DNA from: Roseiarcus sp963809245
GTDB taxonomy: Bacteria; Pseudomonadota; Alphaproteobacteria; Rhizobiales; Beijerinckiaceae
DNA: 64,000 nt
Reading direction: 5' to 3'
Assembly: GCA_963809245.1 (NCBI GenBank)
Contig: CAWEIU010000002.1
Span: 186,001-250,000 of the forward strand
In this document: positions 1-8,324 of the stretch, in pieces
Position numbering within the stretch: the first letter of the stretch is position 1
How the letters are laid out: every line of letters starts with the position of its first letter
Position numbers and translations under genes: made by a program
The notes under the pieces: model-generated
Database searches by the model: none
Told to the model about the DNA's origin: nothing
Seen by the model: the letters and a program-made list of their open reading frames with translations, nothing else

Positions 1-613
1 GCTTGACCGAACGGAAGTAGAACCGGCCCTCTTTGTCTGTGGCGAAGCGTCCGCGCAGATTCATGTCGGCCTGTTCGGGATCCTGGTTCTCGTAAAGACC
101 GACCGGCGAAGCCTGCCAGACGTCGACTTCGACGTCCGGGATCGGTTTGCCCTCGGCGTCGGTGATCCGACAGTTCACGAACAGCGCGGGCCCTTCCGTC
201 GGCGAGCGCAGTATGCTGTCGCCATTGGCGGTCGGCGGCGAGTTGTCGCGCCAGAACGGGCCGAGCAGCGCCGCCGTCGTCTCCGTCGATCCGGCCGCGC
301 CGTTGTTCATCAGGCAGACGAGCGTCGAAAACCCGACGGCGTCCGCGAACAGAATGCCCTCATTGTGGGCGTCGTTGGTCGCAAGGCCGATGCGGTTGAG
401 GAAGTCGATCGCGATATCGTATTCGGTCTCGGTCAGCTTGACCTCCCGCGCAAAGGCGTGGAGGTGGCGCACAAAGGCGGCCATCACTTCGCGCAGTCTG
501 TCGTTGGGAGCGCCCGCCATCGCGCGGAGTACGACGTCGGTGACGCCTTCCGCGCTTTCGATAACGCCATAGTTCGGCAGTTCGTTCGGCGAGGGCGATC
601 TGGGCGGGTTCAT
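1..613 (-). CDS. Intradiol ring-cleavage dioxygenase (catechol/hydroxyquinol 1,2-dioxygenase family), 3' end beyond the window
   Basis: Translating the minus strand from the ATG at 611-613 gives about 204 residues open to the window edge, so the C-terminal part, with the two His iron ligands expected in this family, is missing. The first 75 or so residues match the helical dimerisation domain of catechol dioxygenases (VVLRAMAGAPNDRLREVM). The catalytic beta domain then begins with the family motif LLGPFWR and DVWQASPVGLYENQDP, whose Tyr is the expected first iron ligand. These cytoplasmic non-haem Fe(III) enzymes cleave catechol or hydroxyquinol between the two hydroxyls. AGGAGA lies 7 bases before the start. 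The divergent LacI regulator and three operators upstream suggest local control. Substrate (catechol, chlorocatechol or hydroxyquinol) cannot be decided from this fragment. Confidence 0.88.
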   Translation of the reverse strand, partial: MNPPRSPSPNELPNYGVIESAEGVTDVVLRAMAGAPNDRLREVMAAFVRHLHAFAREVKLTETEYDIAIDFLNRIGLATNDAHNEGILFADAVGFSTLVCLMNNGAAGSTETTAALLGPFWRDNSPPTANGDSILRSPTEGPALFVNCRITDAEGKPIPDVEVDVWQASPVGLYENQDPEQADMNLRGRFATDKEGRFYFRSVK

Positions 614-634
614 GGGCGTCTCCTAGCAGAGGAG

Positions 635-648
635 TGCAATCGGTTGCA
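635..648. promoter_or_regulatory. LacI-type operator, copy 1
   Basis: TGCAATCGGTTGCA, a near-perfect palindrome with the central CG typical of LacI-family operators. It lies 21 bp upstream of the dioxygenase start, where binding would block its expression. It is the reverse complement of copies 2 and 3. Confidence 0.8.
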
Positions 649-668
649 TTTGTTGGAGCGACCGATAC

Positions 669-682
669 TGCAACCGATTGCA
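669..682. promoter_or_regulatory. LacI-type operator, copy 2
   Basis: TGCAACCGATTGCA, 34 bp from copy 1, close to three helical turns. Same 14-mer as copy 3. Confidence 0.8.
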
Positions 683-738
683 CGCGTCAACCAAAAATGG
701 GCGCCGCGCCCAAAGTTCAAGCAGAGTTTACGCCGGCG

Positions 739-752
739 TGCAACCGATTGCA
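739..752. promoter_or_regulatory. LacI-type operator, copy 3
   Basis: TGCAACCGATTGCA, identical to copy 2 and 70 bp from it. It lies 30 bp upstream of the likely start of the lacI-type gene, which suggests autoregulation, possibly with looping to copies 1 and 2. Confidence 0.8.
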
Positions 753-782
753 GAGCTCCAATAGAAAGTGTATATGGGCGCA

Positions 783-1916
783 ATGTCCTCATCCGACTCG
801 GTTTCGCCGCGAACGTCGCCCAAGCAGGCCAGGGTGTCCGCCCGGCCGGCGTCGCGTGGCGCTACGCTGCAGCAGGTGGCGGACGCGGCTGGCGTCCATC
901 GCTCGACGGCGTCGCGAGCGCTAAATCCCGAAACGGCCGACTTGATCTCGCCGGACGTCGTCGCTCGCATCGCGGAGACTGCGGCGCGCCTCGGCTATCG
1001 GCGCGATCTCATCGCCGCCTCGCTGCGCAATAGCCGGACGCGGCTTGTCGGGGTGCTGGTGCCGGACTTGGCCAACCCCGTGTTCGCGCCGATTCTGGCG
1101 GGGGTGGAGGCGGCGCTGGCGAAGGATCATTACGGTGTGCTCGTCGCCAACGCCGCCAACGACATCGGCGCGTTGGAATTGGTTGAAAGTCTGGTGAGCC
1201 GCCGGGCCGAGGGACTGATCCTGGCGACCGCGCATGCCAGGGATCGCGTGCTCGCGCGTTGCATCGAGCTCGGCCTTCCCACCGTTCTCGTCAATCGCGC
1301 CGATCCGGATGGGCGCCTGTCCGCGGTTACCCCGGACGATCGCCAGGGAATGCGCCTCGCCGTGCTGCATTTGGCAAGCCTAGGACATCGCCGGATCGGC
1401 CATCTCGCAGGGCCGCAGGACGTCTCGACCGGCGTGCTGCGCGCGGAGGGGTTCCGCTCCGCGATGATGGAGGCGGGGTTAGAGCCGGGGCCTATGGTCG
1501 CCGCTGGAGCTTATTCCCGCGAGGCTGGCGAAGCCGCCGCCGATCGGCTGCTGGACGATCGGAGCCTGACGGCGATCGCCGCGGCGAACGATCTGCTTGC
1601 GCTCGGGGCGATGCGCGCGCTCGCGGCGCGCCGGCTCCGCTGTCCCGTGGACGTGTCGGTCACCGGCCATAACGACATGCCGCTGGTGGACATGGTGGAG
1701 CCGCCACTGACCACGATCCGCATTTGCCATGATCTGATCGGTCGGGAGGGCGCGCGCCTGCTGCTAGAGCGCATCGCTCAGCCAGATCTGCCGCCGGCGC
1801 AAATACGGACCGCGCCCGAACTGATTTTGCGAGCGTCCACCGGGCCCCCGCGCGCAACTGCAACTGCAGGAAGCCGCGCCAGGCCAAGGGGGCAGGCGTT
1901 TCCTAAAACGGAATGA
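783..1916 (+). CDS. LacI/GalR-family transcriptional regulator
   Basis: Predicted DNA-binding regulator of about 377 residues. The N-terminal helix-turn-helix is clear (ATLQQVADAAGVHRSTASRALN, followed by a hinge helix near GYRRDLIAASL). The periplasmic-binding-protein-like effector domain follows (VGVLVPDLANPVFAPIL, then the LGHRRIGHLAGP and AANDLLALGAM segments). GTG at 768, ATG at 774 and ATG at 783 are all in frame; the last is preferred because operator copy 3 would otherwise nearly touch the start. It diverges from the intradiol dioxygenase and is predicted to repress it, and itself, through the three palindromes between them. LacI members usually bind sugars, so an aromatic-pathway role would be unusual. 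The inducer is unknown. Confidence 0.9.
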   Translation: MSSSDSVSPRTSPKQARVSARPASRGATLQQVADAAGVHRSTASRALNPETADLISPDVVARIAETAARLGYRRDLIAASLRNSRTRLVGVLVPDLANPVFAPILAGVEAALAKDHYGVLVANAANDIGALELVESLVSRRAEGLILATAHARDRVLARCIELGLPTVLVNRADPDGRLSAVTPDDRQGMRLAVLHLASLGHRRIGHLAGPQDVSTGVLRAEGFRSAMMEAGLEPGPMVAAGAYSREAGEAAADRLLDDRSLTAIAAANDLLALGAMRALAARRLRCPVDVSVTGHNDMPLVDMVEPPLTTIRICHDLIGREGARLLLERIAQPDLPPAQIRTAPELILRASTGPPRATATAGSRARPRGQAFPKTE

Positions 1917-1956
1917 GCCCACCGCCGACCCGGAGCGTACCGGATGCGCTCGGTGC

Positions 1957-2460
1957 TCACGGCGAAGGGAAGCCCTTGATCTGCTCGATGAGCCACAGAT
2001 CGAAGCGCGCCGTCGCGTCGGCTTGACATCGCGCGGCCGCGACCAGCGCCGTCGGCGCGTCCTTATGCGCTGTCCGTTCGAACGTGCATCGCTGCAATTT
2101 GAAGACGAAGAAGGCGCGCTGGACCTCGCGCAACGTCTGCTTCGCATGGTCGTCGGTCAGTCGCGTCATGAGTTGCGCGTAGTCGCGGTTGAGAGCGGCT
2201 TGCCAGACGAGAAACTCGCGGTTGTCGCATTGCTGCATGGCCGTGGTCGTCGACGCCGATTTGAGGCAGGGGCTCGAAACGCGGCCGATGCACGCTTCGG
2301 GATCGGACTTGGCGGTCATCGCGTCGCCGACGCAAGCGTCGATGGTCTGCACGGCCGCGGGGTCGGGCTGCCCGCCAATGGCGGCGAAACCGGGCGTCGC
2401 AGCGGCAAGCATGGAGTTCGACAAGGCGACGAGGAGAACGATTTGAAATCGAGCAAACAT
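1957..2460 (-). CDS. Secreted LprI-like (lysozyme-inhibitor-like, DUF1311) protein
   Basis: A 167-residue protein with an N-terminal signal peptide (MFARFQIVLLVALSNSMLAA to about residue 27) and a Cys-containing domain resembling LprI/DUF1311. The hallmark region is CDNREFLVWQAALNRDYAQL followed by LREVQRAFFVFKLQRCTFE. Six cysteines in the mature part suggest disulfides in the periplasm. An upstream in-frame ATG at 2520 exists, but the start at 2460 puts the signal peptide at the N-terminus and has AAAGGCGAC in front of it. Lysozyme inhibition is known for some family members; here function is inferred only from the fold. It converges with the LacI-type gene 40 bp away. Confidence 0.7.
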   Translation of the reverse strand: MFARFQIVLLVALSNSMLAAATPGFAAIGGQPDPAAVQTIDACVGDAMTAKSDPEACIGRVSSPCLKSASTTTAMQQCDNREFLVWQAALNRDYAQLMTRLTDDHAKQTLREVQRAFFVFKLQRCTFERTAHKDAPTALVAAARCQADATARFDLWLIEQIKGFPSP

Positions 2461-2744
2461 CGCAGGTCGCCTTTCGGATTGCGGCCACCGATCCATCAGA
2501 TTTGATTCTGGATACTCCACACTGTCAATCTGCCTTAATAAGTCAATCGACGAGAATTGCTACCGTCCTTGACGTCGCGCTGTAAGGGGAAGCGCAAGAT
2601 GCAAACGAAGTCGGCGTGAAACGCCCCTCGAGACGCTCCCGAAAGTTTCGGCTGCGTCCTCAAGACGAAGTGTTATACCCCAAATAGGGGGATACTTTAG
2701 AACCCACGTCAGATATCCTTACGGGCGTCAGCGCGGGAAAAATC

Positions 2745-3890
2745 ATGCCGCGTGTTTCTATCATCATTCCCGTTTACAATAGGCCGATCCTCGTCTTAGA
2801 AGCGGTGGCTTCACTCCAGGCCCAATCTCTCGCGGATTGGGAGGCCATTCTCGTCGACGACGGCTCGACCGACGCCACGCCCGAGGTTCTCCAGGACCTT
2901 GCGGCGCAAGACCCGCGACTGACGGTTTTGATTGGCCGGCAGCGCGGGCCGGCGGCCGCACGCAACACGGGCGCGGCGAAGGCGCGGTCCGATTGGTTGC
3001 TCTTTCTCGACAGCGACGACTGGCTCGCTCCCGAAGCGCTGCTCTCTTTGTTGCGAGTCCAGAACGACGCCGATCTCGTCTATGGCGTCGGGGTCCGCGT
3101 GTGGGGCGACCGCGTCCAGAAGCGTTCGCAAGTTCCTCTTCCCCGCGGCGACTTGTTTCACCGCCTCGCCTCGTCAAACGCGTTCATGATCCATTCGTGC
3201 CTGCTCAGGAGTTCGATGTTTCGCGAGGTAGGCGGTTTCGATGAAACCCTGATCGGCTGCGAGGACTGGGACCTTTGGCAACGCGTCGTTCGCTCTGGCG
3301 CCCGCTGCAAAGGCGTCCAAGCGCTGGTGGCCTTCTATCGCCAAACGGAATCGTCGCTCAGCACGTGGTATGAGCAGCAGCTTCGTAACGGTCTGACCGT
3401 CATCGACCGCGGCCATAGTCGGGATCCGCGCGTCCCGAGGCCGCATCCCGCTTACGCCGAGGGCGCGCCCCGCGCTGAATACCCGGCCGCGGCGTATCGC
3501 TTCGCGAGCTGGTTGGCGGCTGTCGCGATCGCGCGCAAGCAATCGCCTCGGGGCATCGTGCGAGGCATGGCGAATCTTCCTCCCGCGCCGCTATCGGCCT
3601 CGGACATCGCCGCCGTCATATTCTTCGCTATTCCCCTTGGGCTGGGTGAGTTCGCGCCCCGTTGGGATGCGCACTGGCCCAGCCTGAAGCCTCAGCTTCA
3701 ATCGTTCCTGGCGGAGCTTTCCGCTATCGCCGGTTGCGCGCCGCGCTTCGGCGCCAATGTGCTGAAACAAGTCGAACTCGCCGCTGCCGCGGATGCGCTT
3801 CACGTCACGCGAGTCCTTAGAAGCGTCGCCTGGCGCGTCATTCGTACGTATCGCCGTGGCGCGCTTTCCCGTCGGCGAAGCCCAGGCTAA
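2745..3890 (+). CDS. Family 2 glycosyltransferase (GT-A fold)
   Basis: A 381-residue cytoplasmic glycosyltransferase. The N-terminus has the GT2 signature (VSIIIPVYNRPILVLEAVAS, DDGSTDATPEVL), then the metal/nucleotide-binding FLDSDDW, and an acceptor-side ED motif (GCEDWDLWQRVV). The C-terminal 150 residues are variable, as is usual for polysaccharide transferases. It probably adds one sugar to the lipid-linked exopolysaccharide repeat unit made by this locus. Its last 53 bp overlap the 3' end of the convergent deacetylase gene. Donor and acceptor sugars cannot be told from sequence. Confidence 0.88.
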   Translation: MPRVSIIIPVYNRPILVLEAVASLQAQSLADWEAILVDDGSTDATPEVLQDLAAQDPRLTVLIGRQRGPAAARNTGAAKARSDWLLFLDSDDWLAPEALLSLLRVQNDADLVYGVGVRVWGDRVQKRSQVPLPRGDLFHRLASSNAFMIHSCLLRSSMFREVGGFDETLIGCEDWDLWQRVVRSGARCKGVQALVAFYRQTESSLSTWYEQQLRNGLTVIDRGHSRDPRVPRPHPAYAEGAPRAEYPAAAYRFASWLAAVAIARKQSPRGIVRGMANLPPAPLSASDIAAVIFFAIPLGLGEFAPRWDAHWPSLKPQLQSFLAELSAIAGCAPRFGANVLKQVELAAAADALHVTRVLRSVAWRVIRTYRRGALSRRRSPG

Positions 3891-4908
3891 CCACCATCCT
3901 CGAGCCGAGCGAAGAACGCAAGAACGCCTGCTTCAATGTCCAGCCTGTCGCGGCGCTCTCGTTCCTCATCATGATTCGTGACAGCGCGAGCGGCGGCTCC
4001 AACGCGTCAACCGGCCCCCAATTGAGGGACACCGCGCAGGTCAGCTCGGATTCTCTCACGCAGTCCAACGTGAGGTCGGAATAGTCGCCGTAGGGATACG
4101 CGAACGTCGTGCAGGGGCGGCCGGAGATCGCTTCGCAGATCCGGCGGCTCTGCGCGATTTCCCGGGTTTGCGTCGCCCGGTCCCAAAGCGGCAGAGCAAT
4201 GTGCGTCTCCGTGTGACCGCCGATATCAAACCCTGATGTCCGCGAGAGGCTGTAGGCCTCTTCTGGCGTCATTGGCCGGTGAGTGCTCCGTGGCGCCAAC
4301 TCGCTGCCAATCTGACCAGCGATCAACTCGATGGCTCGGCGCTGTGCGTCGAGAGGCGCCGGCTTCAGCGCCTTCCAAAGCGCCATATAGGCGCGCTGGC
4401 GCATCGTCCGGGGCCGATCGGTCATCGCCCGCCATGCGTGGGCCGGACGGGGCTCGGGCTCCTCTCCGAGATCGACCTGGCATTCGCGATCGCCGACCAT
4501 GATCGAGCCCCTCCCGGCGGCTCTTGGATCGAAGACCACCCTCTCGAGCGCGTCGCTCCAGAATTCCTCGGTGCTCCCGAGCATGGCAGTCGCCAGGAAG
4601 AAGGTCGCGGGAAGACCGTGCTTTTCCAACAACGGCGCGGCGACGCCAGAATTGCAGGCATAGCCATCGTCGAAGGTGATGGCCGCAGCGTCAGCTGGAA
4701 GGCTTCCCTTCACATGGCGATCCGCGAACTCCCTCAAGGGCAGCACGCGCCGCCTGCGCGCGAGCGTTTGCAGCTGCCGGTCGAACACTGCCGGCGCAAC
4801 CGCCAGTTCCCACGGGTCCCTGTCAGGCGTCGCGATGCGGTGATACATGAGGATCACCGGTCGCGGCGGCATGACGCGGGAGATTTTCGCCGCCAGCGAC
4901 CGCGCCAT
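3838..4908 (-). CDS. Polysaccharide deacetylase (NodB-type, CE4)
   Basis: A 356-residue protein with all CE4 landmarks: the catalytic/metal Asp motif TFDDGYA near residues 78-84, the metal-binding His motif GGHTETH near 235, and the groove motif FAYPYGDYSD near 275. An insert of about 110 residues separates motif 1 from motif 2, longer than in minimal NodB domains. No signal peptide is evident, so it may act on lipid-linked or cytoplasmic sugars, or be exported another way. It starts 4 bp downstream of the methyltransferase stop and is surely co-transcribed with it. It is likely to remove N- or O-acetyl groups from the polysaccharide made by this locus. Confidence 0.87.
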   Translation of the reverse strand: MARSLAAKISRVMPPRPVILMYHRIATPDRDPWELAVAPAVFDRQLQTLARRRRVLPLREFADRHVKGSLPADAAAITFDDGYACNSGVAAPLLEKHGLPATFFLATAMLGSTEEFWSDALERVVFDPRAAGRGSIMVGDRECQVDLGEEPEPRPAHAWRAMTDRPRTMRQRAYMALWKALKPAPLDAQRRAIELIAGQIGSELAPRSTHRPMTPEEAYSLSRTSGFDIGGHTETHIALPLWDRATQTREIAQSRRICEAISGRPCTTFAYPYGDYSDLTLDCVRESELTCAVSLNWGPVDALEPPLALSRIMMRNESAATGWTLKQAFLRSSLGSRMVVSLGFADGKARHGDTYE

Positions 4909-4912
4909 AGCT

Positions 4913-5659
4913 TCAGGCCTTGACGGCGCAAATGCCGATCGTGACGGGATAGTGGGGGTCCTGCGCTTCGATCATCGAAGGCCTGAGCTCTTCGGCCGCC
5001 AGACCTTGAAGCGAACATACCGCCGACGACACGTTCCCGTAGACCGCGACCTCCGTCGACGCGGAGCCGAACACATCCGAAAACAGTCGCCGCGCTGAAA
5101 CTTCGGTCAGGTTCCAATACCAAATATCATAGTCGTTATAGTGGTCGATGGGCGTCAATCCCGGCGCAGTCACGAGACAGGCTCCGCCAGCGCGGAGCAG
5201 CCGGTGCAGGGCGGAAACCGCCCCCTGGAGATCGTAGATCATGTGGAGCATTTGAGTGAGGACAATCGCGTCGAACGTGTTGTCCCATTGCGCGCCGAGC
5301 CGCGTTACGTCTCCGACAATCGTCGCCCGCGTGTTTTCGGGGCGGAAATCGATGATGTCGCGTTGCGTCGTTTGGCTCCCGCCGAAGCGAGCGGTATAGC
5401 CGTCATCGCCGACTTCGAGCGTTCTGCCGCGAATTCGCGATGCATGCGCCGCCAAAAAGCGTTCGATATAGATACGATCAATCGGGGTGCCGCGATCGAA
5501 GCCAAAGTCGCGGCTGATTGGTTGGGTTCGCCCGAGGTCGCCGAAACGAACGCCCCCCAAGGACGGCCGCGTCATTCGCCGCAGCGGCAGTCTGAACGAT
5601 TCCGGAAGGAGGCGCACGGCAAACGCTCGTGCTCGAGAGAGTTGGCCGCTGCTTGTCAA
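4913..5659 (-). CDS. SAM-dependent class I methyltransferase
   Basis: A 248-residue protein. The SAM-binding glycine-rich strand is degenerate (GRTLEVGDDGYTARFG), followed by FDAIVLTQMLHMIYD and ALHRLLRAGGACLVTAPG, the usual motif II/III arrangement of class I methyltransferases found in polysaccharide loci. It is the first gene of a two-gene operon with the deacetylase, so O-methylation of the polysaccharide or its terminal sugar is a reasonable inference. The canonical GxGxG is replaced by GDDGY, which is common in this lineage of sugar-modifying enzymes but leaves the substrate uncertain. Confidence 0.75.
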   Translation of the reverse strand: MTSSGQLSRARAFAVRLLPESFRLPLRRMTRPSLGGVRFGDLGRTQPISRDFGFDRGTPIDRIYIERFLAAHASRIRGRTLEVGDDGYTARFGGSQTTQRDIIDFRPENTRATIVGDVTRLGAQWDNTFDAIVLTQMLHMIYDLQGAVSALHRLLRAGGACLVTAPGLTPIDHYNDYDIWYWNLTEVSARRLFSDVFGSASTEVAVYGNVSSAVCSLQGLAAEELRPSMIEAQDPHYPVTIGICAVKA

Positions 5660-6353
5660 GGCCCGAATTCCTCTTGAGCCAAACGAATGGTGCGCTCTAA
5701 GCCCTGACTTCCCAAGGCAGTCGCTCCAATAGGACGATCGCCGCGTGAGCCAACATATGCGCGCCTCCCGACGCGGTCAAAACACTCCTGGGGTCCGCTT
5801 TCATGCCGCCTCGAAAGGAGTACCCCCAAATTGGCGCCGCGTCTTGGCGGCGTCTTGTTTAACGTCAAATATCATCCTTGGCTCGATGTTCGAAATCGCC
5901 GCAAAGCTGCATTGGCAATGTTCGAATAATGCGCTCCATCAAACGCCAAACAAGTCTGCACATGTTGACTAATCCGGTCGCATAACGCGTCGAAAAATGC
6001 GCGGAAAAATAAGTCAAGTCGTCCAATTGGGCGCCTATTTCGGGTGAAACGCCTCTCTTCGCAGAGGATAGCGGCGCAGAACGGATTACAAATACTGTCA
6101 CATTGCCAAGAGACATTGACGCTTGCCTAAAATAGGTACGGCAGCTATCTTTACGTCATGCCTCAGAAGGCCTAATACTCTCGGCCGCACGATTGTAGCA
6201 AAGACAATCTGTTGAACTCGGCGCCCACAGCGCCGACGAGTGAGAATTCCTTAATCGGGGTCGAACGATAGCCGGCGATGACCACGCCGAGGCTGTGAAT
6301 AACGCTTGGGTTGAATTCGCGTTCGCCTGTCTCGCTTCATTGCGGAGGGGAGT
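5660..6353. other. 694-bp intergenic gap upstream of the GT4-WecG gene
   Basis: Divergent upstream region for the methyltransferase/deacetylase pair (minus) and the GT4-WecG gene (plus). It is less GC-rich than the flanking genes. No open frame in it has homology I recognise. A short minus-strand frame around 5690-5760 begins after a GGGAGG box and could be a gene remnant, but this is too weak to annotate. Promoters for both sides are expected here; no clear -35/-10 pair could be fixed. Confidence 0.5.
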
Positions 6354-8192
6354 GTGAGAATTGTTCACGTCACCCGACAATTTCATCCCGCCAAAGGCGG
6401 CCTGGAAACCGTGGTCGAGGCGCTCGCCAAACATCAGGCGGCGAGCGGCCACGACGTTCAGGTCGTGACGCTGAACCGGCTATTCGGGACCGGCGCGAAG
6501 CTGCCTGCGAGCGAATGGCTGGGCCATGTCAAAGTCGTGAGGATTCCGTATTGGGGCTCCCAGCGGTACCCGGTGGCGCCGGCCGTGTTGACCCACATTG
6601 CGGACGCGGATGTGGTCCACGTCCACGCCATCGATTTCTTCTTCGATTTTCTCGCTCTCACGCAGAGCATCCATCGCAGGACGCTCATCGTCTCCACCCA
6701 CGGCGGGTTCTTCCACACCGACTTCGCCTCCAGGCTCAAGAAGATCTATTTCGCGTTGGTGACGCGCGCCAGCATCGGCGGCTACGCATTCGTCGCAGCG
6801 TCCAGCAATCAGGACTTCGAGCTGTTCTCACGCATTCGCCGGCGTGGCATTGAGACAGTGCTCAATGGCGTCGACTGCGAAAAATTCGCCAATCTCGGGC
6901 GTCGCGAAGGATGCAAGCAGCTCATTTATTTCGGTCGCTTTGCGCCCAACAAGAATCTCTTCGCGCTGTTTCCGTTCCTTCGCGCGCTGAGAGCGAAAGA
7001 TCCAGAGTGGCGTCTGATTCTCGCCGGACGACCGTTGGGGGTCACGAGCCAGCAACTGCGCGAGGAAGCGAGGCGTTGCGGCGTCGAGGACTGCCTAGCT
7101 CTGATGGAATCGCCTTCCGACGAGACGCTGCGCGAGGCGGTGCGAGCTTCCTCTGTCTTCGTCAGTCCCTCGCGTTACGAGGGGTTCGGCATCGCTGCGA
7201 TCGAAGCGATGTCGGGCGGCCTGTTGCCGATCCTCAGCGACATTTCGGCCCACCGCGAAACGGTCGCGACGACCGGCTTGGGCGTGCTTACGGACTTCTC
7301 GCGCCCGGAGGAGGCCGCGTGCGCGACGCTTGCAGCATGGCGGCAATGGCAGGTCCGCGAATGCGGCCAGGACGCGCTCGAGGAGCGGCTCGCTGGCTAT
7401 TCCTGGAAGGGCGCCGCGCGCCGCTTCGACGAAATTTATCTCAGGGTCAGAGGGCAGAACGAGCGGCGGATCGTCGCCACTCGGGTCCAGGTCACGAGCG
7501 CGGAGACGACGATTGGCCTGATCGACGAGTGCATCGCCGAGCGGCTGCCGCTGCGCATTTCGTTCGTGAACGCAAATCTCGCCAACGAAGCCGCGGCCGA
7601 TCCAAAAGTGGCCGAGGCGCTCGAAGGTTTCCATCTGCTCAATGACGGCATCGGTCTCGATTTGGCGAGCTTCATGCTGTTCGGCCGGTTCTTTCCGGCC
7701 AATCTGAACGGCACCGATTTCACGCCCGCCTATCTCGACCGCAGCCGACACAAACTGCGCCTTTATCTGTTGGGCGCGGCCGAGCAGGTCGTCGCGGAGG
7801 CCGCCGAGATTTACCGTCGGCGCTGGCCGCGGCATCAGGTCGTGGGCTTCAACAACGGCTACTTCGCGCCGGAGGAGGCGAGCGCGCTCGCCGAGCGCGT
7901 GCGCGCCGCGCGGCCTGACATGGTGCTCGTCGCGATGGGCAATCCTCGTCAAGAACTTTGGCTGGCGGAAAACATTCCGAGCGTCTGCCCAGTCGGCATG
8001 GCGGTCGGATCGTTGTTCAACTTTCAAACCGGCAAGGTCCCGAGGGCGCCGCCCGTCGTCCAGAGGGCGAGGCTCGAATGGTTCTATCGGCTGCTGATTG
8101 AGCCGAGACGGCTGTGGCGGCGTTACACGCTCGGCAATGCGCTGTTCCTCAGCCGGGTCGCGCTTCAATACATGCGCGGCGAGCGGGCGTGA
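6354..8192 (+). CDS. Fused glycosyltransferase: GT4 domain + WecG/TagA/CpsF (GT26) domain
   Basis: A 612-residue two-domain enzyme. Residues 1 to about 365 form a GT-B family 4 transferase: MRIVHVTRQFHPAKGGLETV at the N-terminus, IYFGRFAPNKNLFALFP at the start of the donor domain, and the donor-binding SRYEGFGIAAIEAMSGG. Residues 385-612 form a complete WecG/TagA/CpsF domain with NDGIGLD (about 430), NGTDF (about 452), GNPRQELW (about 529) and the basic membrane-associating tail RLLIEPRRLWRRY. TagA-type enzymes add the second sugar to polyprenyl-PP-linked acceptors. One chain may therefore add two successive residues on the inner membrane face. GTG start after a GGAGGGG box. It heads a plus-strand run of three glycosyltransferases. 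Confidence 0.88.
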   Translation: MRIVHVTRQFHPAKGGLETVVEALAKHQAASGHDVQVVTLNRLFGTGAKLPASEWLGHVKVVRIPYWGSQRYPVAPAVLTHIADADVVHVHAIDFFFDFLALTQSIHRRTLIVSTHGGFFHTDFASRLKKIYFALVTRASIGGYAFVAASSNQDFELFSRIRRRGIETVLNGVDCEKFANLGRREGCKQLIYFGRFAPNKNLFALFPFLRALRAKDPEWRLILAGRPLGVTSQQLREEARRCGVEDCLALMESPSDETLREAVRASSVFVSPSRYEGFGIAAIEAMSGGLLPILSDISAHRETVATTGLGVLTDFSRPEEAACATLAAWRQWQVRECGQDALEERLAGYSWKGAARRFDEIYLRVRGQNERRIVATRVQVTSAETTIGLIDECIAERLPLRISFVNANLANEAAADPKVAEALEGFHLLNDGIGLDLASFMLFGRFFPANLNGTDFTPAYLDRSRHKLRLYLLGAAEQVVAEAAEIYRRRWPRHQVVGFNNGYFAPEEASALAERVRAARPDMVLVAMGNPRQELWLAENIPSVCPVGMAVGSLFNFQTGKVPRAPPVVQRARLEWFYRLLIEPRRLWRRYTLGNALFLSRVALQYMRGERA

Positions 8193-8324
8193 TCGCCGCC
8201 GCGCGAGAAAAAGGGGCAGGAGAGAGATGTACATTGGCGGAATGTCTCACGCGGTCGCGATCGCCGCGCCGGCTTGCAGGGATCGAAATTGCCGAACCGG
8301 CGCCTGATCCCGAGACTCGCCGTC

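Noticed and set aside
5656..5868. Short minus-strand frames upstream of the methyltransferase, one after a GGGAGG box
   Set aside because: Could be a gene remnant, but no family resemblance or conserved motif could be seen; left as intergenic.
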